In this document: positions 16,313-23,852 of the stretch, piece by piece | Position numbering within the stretch: the stretch's first letter is position 1 | Layout of the letters: every line of letters begins with the position of its first letter | From: JANNFX01 sp031380225 | GTDB lineage: Bacteria > Pseudomonadota > Alphaproteobacteria > Rhizobiales > Hyphomicrobiaceae | Assembly (NCBI GenBank): GCA_031380225.1 | Contig: JANNFX010000070.1 | Location: forward strand, 1 to 33,080 | DNA: 33,080 bases | Reading direction: 5' to 3' | Position numbers and translations under genes: made by a program | The notes under the pieces: model-generated | The model's input: only the letters and a program-made list of their open reading frames with translations | The model's database searches: none | What the model was told of the DNA's origin: nothing

Positions 16313-17419
16313 CTAAGCCGGGACGACGAAGCTGCGGCCACTGAGGTTGCCGTCCCGGTCGAAAACGACGACGTCGAGTAAGATCCCGGTGCCAGCCAAA
16401 GTCTTGGCCGCTACCTTGCGCGCGCGTTCGGCAATGTCCGACGCCAGTTCAATACCGTTGGCTTCGGCGATTTGCAGAATTTGCTGCGCCGTGTTGGCTT
16501 GCAGGGCTTCCTCGACGCAGGGCTCAAAGGCGCCGGCGTCACGCAACCATCCGGCGATTTGTTCGAGATCAACAACGCCGCGGCGTGAGTGCAGATCAAG
16601 CCGGCCCGAGGCAAGCTTCGACATTTTTGCAAACCCACCGGCAACGGTGACGCGCTTGATGGGATGCGACTTCAGGTATTTCAACATCCCGCCTGCGAAG
16701 TCGCCCATGTCAATCAACGCGACGTCTGGCAGTGAGTAAAGCTTAGCAATCGCCGTTTCTGAGGTGGAACCAGTCGCGCCCGCGACGTGTGCGATGCCGG
16801 TCGCTCGCGCCACATCAATGCCGCGATGGATCGAGTGGATCCAAGCCGAGCATGAGAACGGCACGACAATGCCGGTGGTGCCGAGGATCGATAAACCGCC
16901 GGCAATGCCGAGCCGTCCATTCAGCGTGCGCTCGGCAATTTTCTCGCCGCCTGGGATGGAAATCTCGACGATGATGTCGGCGGTGTGAGAAAGGGTGTGT
17001 GCGGCCTCGGCAATAGTTGCTCGGATCATTTCGCGCGGCACCGGATTGATAGCTGGTTCGCCCGGAGGAATAGCAAGGCCGGGCCGCGTCACCGTACCAA
17101 CGCCAGGACCGGCGCGGAAGGTGACGCCGCTACCCGCGGCTCCATTGCGAACTGTGACTACAACCAGCACCCCGTGGGTCACATCGGGATCATCTCCGGC
17201 GTCCTTGACTACGGCCGCCGTTGCTGCGCCATCGTGTGTCTCAGAATTTGCCAATGCAAACGAGGCCGTTGCGCCACCCGGCAGCGTTACCGGTACTGGA
17301 TCGGGAAATGCGCCCGTCCACAGGCCTTCGACGGCGGCGCGCGCGGCTGCGGTTGCGCAGGTGCCGGTGGTCCAGCCATAGCGGAGGGGCCGCGCGTCTT
17401 TGCCGGTCGAGTTATCCAT
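16313..17419 (-). CDS. cbiD: Cobalt-precorrin-5B C1-methyltransferase CbiD
   Basis: CbiD methylates C1 of the corrin ring and is best known from the anaerobic pathway. In many alphaproteobacteria with CobG and CobN it replaces CobF, and this window has no cobF. The protein is about 368 residues, with the hallmark LRYGWTTGTCATAAARAA near residues 12-29. GILVVVTVRN-like, GIAGGLSILGTTGIVVPFSCSAW and GDFAGGMLKYLKSHP blocks follow. The start is ATG 17419; an in-frame GTG lies directly before it at 17422, and no clear ribosome site decides between them. It is divergent from cobB (61 bp) and convergent with cobM. Confidence 0.93.
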   Translation of the reverse strand: MDNSTGKDARPLRYGWTTGTCATAAARAAVEGLWTGAFPDPVPVTLPGGATASFALANSETHDGAATAAVVKDAGDDPDVTHGVLVVVTVRNGAAGSGVTFRAGPGVGTVTRPGLAIPPGEPAINPVPREMIRATIAEAAHTLSHTADIIVEISIPGGEKIAERTLNGRLGIAGGLSILGTTGIVVPFSCSAWIHSIHRGIDVARATGIAHVAGATGSTSETAIAKLYSLPDVALIDMGDFAGGMLKYLKSHPIKRVTVAGGFAKMSKLASGRLDLHSRRGVVDLEQIAGWLRDAGAFEPCVEEALQANTAQQILQIAEANGIELASDIAERARKVAAKTLAGTGILLDVVVFDRDGNLSGRSFVVPA

Positions 17420-17480
17420 CACGTGCGTTATAGTTCGCGGATATCAGCTGTCACGAGAAACCGCACGAGCCCCGCTGCCG

Positions 17481-18821
17481 ATGACGTCCACGGTAAATTT
17501 AGCCCCAGTCAACTTGCCTCAAGGGCTGATCATTGCAGCACCGCGCTCGGGCGCCGGTAAAACGACGGTCACGCTCGGGTTGATGCGAGCCTTGGCGCGT
17601 CAAGGTGTTCGCATCGCGCCATTCAAATGCGGCCCCGACTACATCGATCCGGCCTTTCACGCAGTTGCGGCCGGGCGTCCCTCCTACAACATAGACAGCT
17701 GGGCGATGCGCTGGCCGACCGCAAGCGCTTTGCTGGAAGCCGGATCCGCGGGCGCCGAGTTGGTGGTGGTCGAAGCCTTGATGGGGTTGTTCGACGGCGT
17801 ATCGAAATCCGGCCAGTGGGGCAATGGCGCCAGTGCTGATTTAGCGGCGGCAACGGGATGGCCTGTGGTGCTTGTATTGGATGTCTCGGGTCAATCGCAG
17901 ACGGCCGCAGCTGTCGCGCGCGGATTTCGTGGCTTCCGGGACAACGTTGAGATTGCCGGCGTGATCTTGAACCGCGTTGGCAGCCAGCGTCACATCACGC
18001 TCGCTACCGAAGGCCTTGAAGCGTGTGGGCTGCCGGTCCTCGGCGCGTTACCGCGCGACACTCAATTGGTTCTGCCGGAGCGCCATCTTGGGCTTGTGCA
18101 AGCAGAAGAGACCACTGACTTAACGGCCAGGCTCGACGCGCTGGCTGACTTTATCGAAAAGCACGTTGCAGTGGATCGCGTGGTGGCAGCGGCTAAGCCG
18201 GGAAAGATGGCTGGCGCCGGTGGGGACAACATCAAGCCACCTGGCCAGCGGATTGCATTGGCGCGCGACGCCGCATTCTCATTCGTCTACCCGCACATGC
18301 TGGCGGCGTGGCGGCAGGCGGGGGCAGACGTCATCCCGTTCTCGCCGCTCGCTGATGAGGCACCGTCTGACAGTGCCGACGTAGCCTGGTTGCCCGGTGG
18401 CTATCCGGAATTGCATGCGGGACGGCTCGCCCAGAATTCCAGCTTCAAGGCCGGACTCAAACGATTTGCGGAGACACGCGCCGTTCATGGTGAATGCGGT
18501 GGCTATATGGTGCTTGGCACTGGGCTGATCGACGCGTCGGGCGTGCGGCATGAGATGTGCGGGCTGTTGGGACTTGAGACTTCGTTCGCGACCCGCCGGA
18601 TGCAACTCGGCTATCGCCGTGCGCAAATTCTGCACGACTGCGTGTTGGGTCGCGCCGGACAAACCATCACCGGCCACGAATTCCACTACGCAACAATCCT
18701 TGATGCACCCAACACGGCATTATTCGATGTCACGACTGCGACCGGCGACAGCGTTGCCGCGTCGGGCAGCCGCCGCGGCCACGTCACCGGTTCATTTTTT
18801 CATCTGATTGATACGGCGTGA
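17481..18821 (+). CDS. cobB: Hydrogenobyrinic acid a,c-diamide synthase CobB
   Basis: CobB amidates the a and c side chains, using glutamine and ATP. It is 446 residues from ATG 17481 to TGA 18821. The N-terminal P-loop region is LIIAAPRSGAGKTTVTLGLMRAL, followed by PFKCGPDYIDPAFH and NIDSWAM. The C-terminal glutamine amidotransferase domain has its nucleophile in HGECGGYMVLG (Cys339) and the GHEFHYATI histidine motif. An upstream start in the same frame (17400) would overlap cbiD and has no family support. It ends the cobalamin locus. Confidence 0.94.
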   Translation: MTSTVNLAPVNLPQGLIIAAPRSGAGKTTVTLGLMRALARQGVRIAPFKCGPDYIDPAFHAVAAGRPSYNIDSWAMRWPTASALLEAGSAGAELVVVEALMGLFDGVSKSGQWGNGASADLAAATGWPVVLVLDVSGQSQTAAAVARGFRGFRDNVEIAGVILNRVGSQRHITLATEGLEACGLPVLGALPRDTQLVLPERHLGLVQAEETTDLTARLDALADFIEKHVAVDRVVAAAKPGKMAGAGGDNIKPPGQRIALARDAAFSFVYPHMLAAWRQAGADVIPFSPLADEAPSDSADVAWLPGGYPELHAGRLAQNSSFKAGLKRFAETRAVHGECGGYMVLGTGLIDASGVRHEMCGLLGLETSFATRRMQLGYRRAQILHDCVLGRAGQTITGHEFHYATILDAPNTALFDVTTATGDSVAASGSRRGHVTGSFFHLIDTA

Positions 18822-18838
18822 AATAGAGGAAATGCGTA

Positions 18839-18890
18839 CCGGCCTCCTGCACCAGGGGCGTGGGAAGACTGCTGCACTGCACAAGGCCGG
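18839..18890 (+). terminator. Possible weak terminator after cobB
   Basis: CCGGCCT (18839-18845) and AGGCCGG (18884-18890) are exact inverse copies starting 17 bp after the cobB stop. CCATTTTGTC follows. The loop is long (38 nt) and the T-run short, so termination here is uncertain. Confidence 0.3.
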
Positions 18891-18938
18891 CCATTTTGTC
18901 TAACATTTGCGCCACCGGCCTGAATAATCATCATTTCC

Positions 18939-18966
18939 TGTCAAGAAAACTTTTTGACACAAATGA
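18939..18966 (+). promoter_or_regulatory. Candidate operator upstream of the amine permease
   Basis: The site begins with an imperfect 21-bp palindrome (18939-18959) of form TGTCAA, 9 nt, TTGACA, followed by CAAATGA. The TTGACA half could double as a -35 box. A 28-bp stretch reads TGTCA, 2 nt, AAAA, 2 nt, TTTTGAC, 2 nt, AAATGA. Exactly these blocks with the same spacing recur on the minus strand upstream of the GcvT-like gene (29106-29133). It lies 132 bp before the permease start. Confidence 0.6.
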
Positions 18967-19098
18967 CAATTCTATGCTTCTTATCGCCGCGGGATGGACT
19001 CACAGTGGAGTTCTGATCCGGCCGTGGGAGGACTGACGCTGGGGAGCGTCGCATCATCCTTCACCGGAGAATATCGGAACGTGAAGGGGAACAAACCA

Positions 19099-20889
19099 AT
19101 GACTGTCAGCACAACGGCCGGCCAAAGTAGCGCCGAAGAGAATACGCTTCAGCGAAATATCGATTGGCGTGGCGCCTTCTGGGTCGCCAGCGGCGTGCCA
19201 GCACTCGTTCTATTCTCGATTGGCGGCATTGCCGGCACAGTTGGCAATGTGGCGTTCGCAATCTGGATCGCGTCCATGTTGATGGGCTTCATCCAGTCCT
19301 TCACGTACGCCGAAATCGCTGGGCTGTTTCCGAATAAGTCTGGCGGTGCCTCTGTTTATGGAGCTGCCGCTTGGGTCCGCTATTCGAAACTGATCGCGCC
19401 GCTCTCAGTGTGGTGCAATTGGATCGCATGGACACCGGTTCTCTCGCTTGGCTGCTCCATTGCCGCCGCTTACATTCTAAATGCGATCGCACCTGTCCCG
19501 GCAGCTGACTCCGCTCAGGTGCTGGCTTGGGTCAAGGCCAATGCCAGCTCGATCGCGTCAGACAGCCCGCGCGTCGCTGAATGGTTGACAGCCAATGCTG
19601 GAAAGACGGCCAGTGACGCGATCGCTGCGTTGCTCTCGACCGATGGCATTGCTGCCGAAACTCCGGACATCCGGAACTGGACGCTTCACGCCCAGGCGCT
19701 CGGCCCTGTCAGCGTTTCGTTCAATGCTGCATTCTTCGTTGGTGCAGCGCTAATGCTGCTCACGTTTGCGATCCAGCATCGTGGTATTCTCGGCACCGCC
19801 AACGTGCAGAAGTACATCGGCCTGTTGGTGATTGTGCCGATGTTGATTGTCGGCATCGTCCCAATCATCACCGGTCAAATCAACTGGTCGAATTACACGC
19901 CATTTGTCCCGTTGGCTGCCGCCTATGCGCCTGCACCCGGCGCCTGGGACATCGCCGGGTGGACACTGGTGCTTGGCGGTATGTTCATCGCCGCGTGGTC
20001 GACCTACGGCTTTGAAACGGCCATCTGTTACACAAGCGAGTTCCGCGATCCGGGCACCGATACGTTCAAGGCCATCTTTTACTCGGGCTTGCTGTGCCTT
20101 TTGATCTACACACTGGTGCCGTTCACGTTCCAAGGTGTGCTGGGCCTGGAAGGCATGCTTGCAACTCCGATCGTCGATGGCTCTGGCGTTGCACAAGCGA
20201 TGGGTAACATGGTCGGCGGTGGCGGCATCGTCACGTCAATCATGGTGATGCTGATGATCTTGGCTCTGTTGCTGTCGATCATGACGGCAATGGCTGGCTC
20301 CTCACGCACTTTGTACCAAGGTTCGGTTGATGGCTGGCTGCCGCGTTATCTCAGCCACGTTAACGAGTATGGTGCACCCACACGCGCCATGTGGACCGAC
20401 CTCGTCGTCAACCTCGGTGTCCTTGCGATTGCGTGTGCGGATGCGACGAGCTTCTTCTTCATCCTCGCTGTGTCAAACGTCGGCTACATTATCTTCAACT
20501 TCCTGAACCTCAATTCGGGTTGGATCCACCGCATCGACAACGGACATGTAAATCGTCCGTGGCTTGCACCGACTTGGTTGCTGGCTCTCGGCACATTGTT
20601 CGCTTTCGTCAACTTGGTCTTTATGGGTGCCGGCGCTGAGGTTTGGAATCCGAAGGCGTTGCTCGCAGGTTTGATCGCGTCGTCGTTGATCATACCGGTG
20701 TTCTTGTTCCGCCACTACGTGCAGGACAAGGGTCAATTCCCAGCCCAAATGCTGTCTGATCTTGGCATGACGGCGGCTGACCTCAACACACGCAAAGCTG
20801 GCATGCTCCCCTATGCCGCTTTGCTGGCTGGCATCGTCGTTGTGCTGGTCAGCGACTACATCTTCGGTTCTACATTCCTCGGCTATTAG
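19099..20889 (+). CDS. APC-superfamily permease, probably for methylated amines
   Basis: This membrane protein of 596 residues has about 12 hydrophobic segments and an amino acid/polyamine permease layout. Early motifs are FSIGGIAGTVGNVAFAIW and FTYAEIAGLFPNKSGGASVYG; later ones are STYGFETAICYTSEFRDP and MTAMAGSSRTLYQGS. The start is ATG 19099, with GAAGGGGA (19083-19090) as ribosome site. A hydrophilic insert of about 75 residues (130-207) lies between two early helices and is longer than usual. The leader has a GACGCT-GGGG-AGCGTC hairpin (19035-19050). Substrate is inferred only from the neighbouring dmm, tmm and tdm genes; trimethylamine, TMAO or dimethylamine are the candidates. A strong terminator follows. 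Confidence 0.85.
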   Translation: MTVSTTAGQSSAEENTLQRNIDWRGAFWVASGVPALVLFSIGGIAGTVGNVAFAIWIASMLMGFIQSFTYAEIAGLFPNKSGGASVYGAAAWVRYSKLIAPLSVWCNWIAWTPVLSLGCSIAAAYILNAIAPVPAADSAQVLAWVKANASSIASDSPRVAEWLTANAGKTASDAIAALLSTDGIAAETPDIRNWTLHAQALGPVSVSFNAAFFVGAALMLLTFAIQHRGILGTANVQKYIGLLVIVPMLIVGIVPIITGQINWSNYTPFVPLAAAYAPAPGAWDIAGWTLVLGGMFIAAWSTYGFETAICYTSEFRDPGTDTFKAIFYSGLLCLLIYTLVPFTFQGVLGLEGMLATPIVDGSGVAQAMGNMVGGGGIVTSIMVMLMILALLLSIMTAMAGSSRTLYQGSVDGWLPRYLSHVNEYGAPTRAMWTDLVVNLGVLAIACADATSFFFILAVSNVGYIIFNFLNLNSGWIHRIDNGHVNRPWLAPTWLLALGTLFAFVNLVFMGAGAEVWNPKALLAGLIASSLIIPVFLFRHYVQDKGQFPAQMLSDLGMTAADLNTRKAGMLPYAALLAGIVVVLVSDYIFGSTFLGY

Positions 20890-20918
20890 GCCGAAAGGGC
20901 AACTGCAGCCGATCGTTT

Positions 20919-20952
20919 GGGCCGGACTGGAAACAGTCCGGCCCATTTTTTT
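20919..20952 (+). terminator. Rho-independent terminator after the permease
   Basis: GGGCCGGACTG (20919-20929), a GAAA loop and CAGTCCGGCCC (20934-20944) form a perfect 11-bp stem. An A and seven T residues (20946-20952) follow. It lies 29 bp after the permease stop, so dmmA is likely to have its own promoter. Confidence 0.93.
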
Positions 20953-21032
20953 GTGCAAGGTCCTGATGCCTTTTCAGTCGTGGAGCGCCAATAAAAACGA
21001 CGGGCGTTGAGTGAAAAGTTCAGTCGCAACAG

Positions 21033-21060
21033 TTGCGGAGCGTTGGTGTTTCGATATACT
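21033..21060 (+). promoter_or_regulatory. Possible promoter upstream of dmmA
   Basis: TATACT (21055-21060) resembles a -10 box and TTGCGG (21033-21038) is a poor -35 at 16-bp spacing. The gap lies after a strong terminator and before dmmA, so a promoter is expected somewhere in 20953-21117. I do not see the shared TGTCA/TTTTGAC motif in this gap. Confidence 0.35.
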
Positions 21061-21117
21061 GGGGAGAAACAAAATCGTCCTGAGAGTAAAGTCTGCGCAT
21101 GATCCTGAGGAAGACGA

Positions 21118-21723
21118 ATGCTTAGTCCCGGAATTATCAGCAGGCCGGTTTACAAGGGCCTAACTCCCGACCAGCACGCCAAACATAATCTGATAACAGC
21201 TGAGGGCGAAGGCGCCGCCGCTGTGCTCGATATGGCCGCCACTTTGTCCGCAGAGTTTTTCGCCAAGTCGACAATCTTGTTTTGCGCCACCGGTTCAGCA
21301 GGCAAGGGTTATGAGGATAAACTCAAGGCGTTGGCGCCAGCGAGCTATTGGGATTTCCCAACCATTCCAACCGCCATGTTCCGTCTCAGAGGAGCCTTGG
21401 CAAACGCCAGCATGGGAACACGGCTATACGCCAGCGGCACCGAGCCGTTTATTGGCAGCGTCATTCAGGAGGCGTTGCAAGCCGGCATCGACTACAAGTC
21501 GGTGATCACCGAGCATCGCGGCTCGGCCAAGCGCCGCGTGCAATGTGTTCATTGCAAAGGCTTTACCGAGAATGTCACTGCGACGCCGATTGTGTGTGCC
21601 CATTGCGGCTTGAACCTATTTGTGCGCGATCACTATTCGCGCCGACTGGGCGCGTTTCAAGGTGTGTGCGTTGATGCCGAAGAACCGGGCGTTGTCCCGG
21701 CCGTGGAAGAACTCTATAAATGA
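21118..21723 (+). CDS. dmmA: Dimethylamine monooxygenase subunit DmmA
   Basis: This 201-residue protein fits the small (about 22 kDa) subunit of the heme-dependent dimethylamine monooxygenase. The N-terminal part (to about 130) looks like a sulfite-reductase/ferredoxin-reductase-like fold, with LFCATGSAGKGYEDKL and LYASGTEPFIGSVIQEAL. The C-terminus has a zinc-ribbon-like site: Cys143-x2-Cys146 (CVHC) and Cys160-x2-Cys163 (CAHC), then LNLFVRDHYSRRLGAFQGV. The start is ATG 21118, with GAGGAAG upstream. It overlaps dmmB by ATGA. The subunit letter follows the DmmABC order in Pseudomonas and Ruegeria as I recall it. Confidence 0.85.
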   Translation: MLSPGIISRPVYKGLTPDQHAKHNLITAEGEGAAAVLDMAATLSAEFFAKSTILFCATGSAGKGYEDKLKALAPASYWDFPTIPTAMFRLRGALANASMGTRLYASGTEPFIGSVIQEALQAGIDYKSVITEHRGSAKRRVQCVHCKGFTENVTATPIVCAHCGLNLFVRDHYSRRLGAFQGVCVDAEEPGVVPAVEELYK

Positions 21724-22682
21724 CGATTTCCACAGACATCCCCGTGCGTGTCGCTGACGTCGAGACCGCCGCCAATGGAATCAAGCGCTTTCGCTTCGTC
21801 ACCCTGGACGGCTCGCCGCTCCCTGAATTTTCTGGCGGCGCACATACGGTCGTGACTATGCGCGATGGATCACGCGTAAGGCGCAACCCGTATTCGTTGA
21901 TGGGCTCGCCCAATGACAGTGCAAGCTATCAGATCAGCGTGTTGAAGACGGTGGATTCACGCGGCGGTTCGCGGTTCATGCACGACAACGTTCATGTTGG
22001 CACCGAGATGATGATTTCCCGGCCGGTCAACTTATTTCCGGTTGATCGCCGTGGGCGTAAGCATTTGTTGCTGGCTGGCGGCATCGGTATTACGCCGTTC
22101 ATGGCCATGATGATGCAGTTGACGCGGGAAGAACTACCGTTTGAATTGCACTACGCCAACCGCTCTGAGGATCGCGGCGCGTTCGTCTCTCAACTCCGCG
22201 CTGCGTATGGACATCGCGTTCACACCTACTATGACGACCAGGGCCAGATGCTGCCTCTGGCGCGTCTGCTCGATGGCCAGCCACTCGGCACGCACCTCTA
22301 TGTCTGCGGTCCGTCTGGCATGATTGATTGGGTTCTGAATTCTGCGCGCTCCGCCGGATGGCCAAACGAGAATGTGCACTCCGAGCGCTTTTTGGCGCCG
22401 CCGAGCGGTAAGCCATTCATGGTCGAACTCAGAAAGTCGAATAAGCAATTCGAAGTCGCCGAATATCAAAGCGTGCTCGAAGCCGTCGAAGCTGCCGGCG
22501 TCGATGCTCCATATCTTTGCCGGGGTGGAGCGTGCGGCATGTGCGAAACTCAAGTTCTCGCCTGCGAGGGAACGTTGAAGCACAATGACCACTACCTGCC
22601 GGACGAAGACAAAGCCTCTGGCAAGAAAATCATGATCTGCGTATCGCGTATTGATGGCGCGAAGCTGGTTCTTGATCTTTAA
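21720..22682 (+). CDS. dmmB: Dimethylamine monooxygenase reductase subunit DmmB
   Basis: This 320-residue phthalate-dioxygenase-reductase (PDR/VanB)-type protein has flavin- and NAD(P)H-binding domains. A C-terminal plant-type [2Fe-2S] ferredoxin domain follows. Visible motifs are RRNPYSLMGSP (flavin site), LLAGGIGITPFMAMM (nucleotide site) and VCGPSGMIDWV. The cluster ligands are Cys267, Cys272, Cys275 (CRGGACGMC) and Cys307. It would pass electrons from NAD(P)H to the heme subunit. It overlaps dmmA and is followed after 51 bp by dmmC. Confidence 0.88.
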   Translation: MTISTDIPVRVADVETAANGIKRFRFVTLDGSPLPEFSGGAHTVVTMRDGSRVRRNPYSLMGSPNDSASYQISVLKTVDSRGGSRFMHDNVHVGTEMMISRPVNLFPVDRRGRKHLLLAGGIGITPFMAMMMQLTREELPFELHYANRSEDRGAFVSQLRAAYGHRVHTYYDDQGQMLPLARLLDGQPLGTHLYVCGPSGMIDWVLNSARSAGWPNENVHSERFLAPPSGKPFMVELRKSNKQFEVAEYQSVLEAVEAAGVDAPYLCRGGACGMCETQVLACEGTLKHNDHYLPDEDKASGKKIMICVSRIDGAKLVLDL

Positions 22683-22695
22683 CAATGAACGCTGT

Positions 22696-22714
22696 GGCGC
22701 TTCAATGTAGCGCC
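22696..22714 (+). other. Small hairpin between dmmB and dmmC
   Basis: GGCGCT (22696-22701) and AGCGCC (22709-22714) form a 6-bp stem with a 7-nt loop in the only sizeable gap of the dmm group. No T-run follows, so it is not a standard terminator. An effect on mRNA stability or on the dmmC level is a guess. Confidence 0.4.
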
Positions 22715-22733
22715 GGGCAGCAGGGAGCGTAAC

Positions 22734-23774
22734 ATGGGCCTGATGTTCAAGAACGAAACCTATCGGGACGACTTTACGTTCTCGAATAGTCCAACGTCGA
22801 TCCGGCGGTTTCCGTTTCCGTTCCACGAAGACAAATACATGTATACCGTCAACATCGAGCCGCATGTGCCCGGCCCGAAAGGTTCGGCTTACGAGTTCCC
22901 AATCGACATCGATGAGCACTATTTGTCGGACATGCGCGACCGGGCAATTGTGTTGCGCGATGATCCATTGCGCTGCCAATCGCTGCCGCACATGATCACG
23001 GCCGAGTGGGATCTCGTCGAGCTCTTGATGACGAGCATGGCCAACGACTACCCGGACCACTTTTCGTTGAGCCGCGACGGCGACAACTGGCATTGGATCA
23101 ACCGGCCCATGGGGCTTGATCAGAAATTCATATTCGGTGACGTCTCAACGTTGCCGTACAGACCGATGGAATACATCACGCGTCAATGCCAGGGTGACTT
23201 CAATCTCCTCGATCAGCGCGACAATGATCTCTGGATGGACTCTGGCATCGTCACGTCACAAGCGGACTGGTCGTTGGATTTCGATATCGGTATGAGCTTC
23301 AAGGAATGGCATGCGCCGGTGCCGATGGCTCATGAGCGCGGCGTGTTCGATCGTGCGCTCAAGTTTTTGTTGAACTTGCAGCAAGGACGGCCGGTCAGGC
23401 GCCTCAACTGGACCATGACCATCAATCCGCGCCTCGATACAAGCCCTGAGACCTATCACAAATGGGGAACGGACCGCGCAACTGTGACGCCTGAAAACGT
23501 TGGCAACAAGGTTCACTTGCGTGTTGAACTGCAGGGGCTGTGGCGGCTGCCACGCTCGAATGCGATTGTATTCTCAATTCGCGCCTATTTGATCAAGATG
23601 GAAGAGCTGGTCACCATTCCAAAGTGGGGGCGGCGCTTGCATCGTGTTCTTAATACGCTGCCGGCGCCGATCGCCGACTACAAAGGTTTAACGCGCTACC
23701 GGCAAACGACGGTCGATTGGCTGGCCAAGTATGATGACGGCGCACCAACTTCGCCGGGATGTTGGCCTGAATAG
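22734..23774 (+). CDS. dmmC: Heme-dependent oxidative N-demethylase subunit DmmC (DUF3445)
   Basis: This 346-residue protein belongs to DUF3445, the PAS-fold heme subunit of oxidative N-demethylase. With DmmA and DmmB it would oxidise dimethylamine to monomethylamine and formaldehyde. Family stretches include FPFPFHEDKYMYTVNIEPH-like near residue 27, then MITAEWDLVELLMTSMANDYPDHFSL and LRVELQGLWRLPRSNAIVFSIR. SYLI-like text near the end (AYLIKMEELVTIP) also fits. The start is ATG 22734 behind CAGGGAGCG. It lies between dmmB and tmm; a 78-bp gap with a CAACACGGC tandem pair (23807-23824) precedes tmm. Confidence 0.88.
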   Translation: MGLMFKNETYRDDFTFSNSPTSIRRFPFPFHEDKYMYTVNIEPHVPGPKGSAYEFPIDIDEHYLSDMRDRAIVLRDDPLRCQSLPHMITAEWDLVELLMTSMANDYPDHFSLSRDGDNWHWINRPMGLDQKFIFGDVSTLPYRPMEYITRQCQGDFNLLDQRDNDLWMDSGIVTSQADWSLDFDIGMSFKEWHAPVPMAHERGVFDRALKFLLNLQQGRPVRRLNWTMTINPRLDTSPETYHKWGTDRATVTPENVGNKVHLRVELQGLWRLPRSNAIVFSIRAYLIKMEELVTIPKWGRRLHRVLNTLPAPIADYKGLTRYRQTTVDWLAKYDDGAPTSPGCWPE

Positions 23775-23852
23775 CTGAGTTTCACGCGCACAAAAAGCAA
23801 CTGGCCCAACACGGCCAACACGGCGAACACGTCTCAACGGGAGGAATTGGAA

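Noticed and set aside
22134..23093. Minus-strand open frame of 319 codons across dmmB/dmmC
   Set aside because: It crosses two genes with strong family matches on the other strand and looks like a composition artefact.
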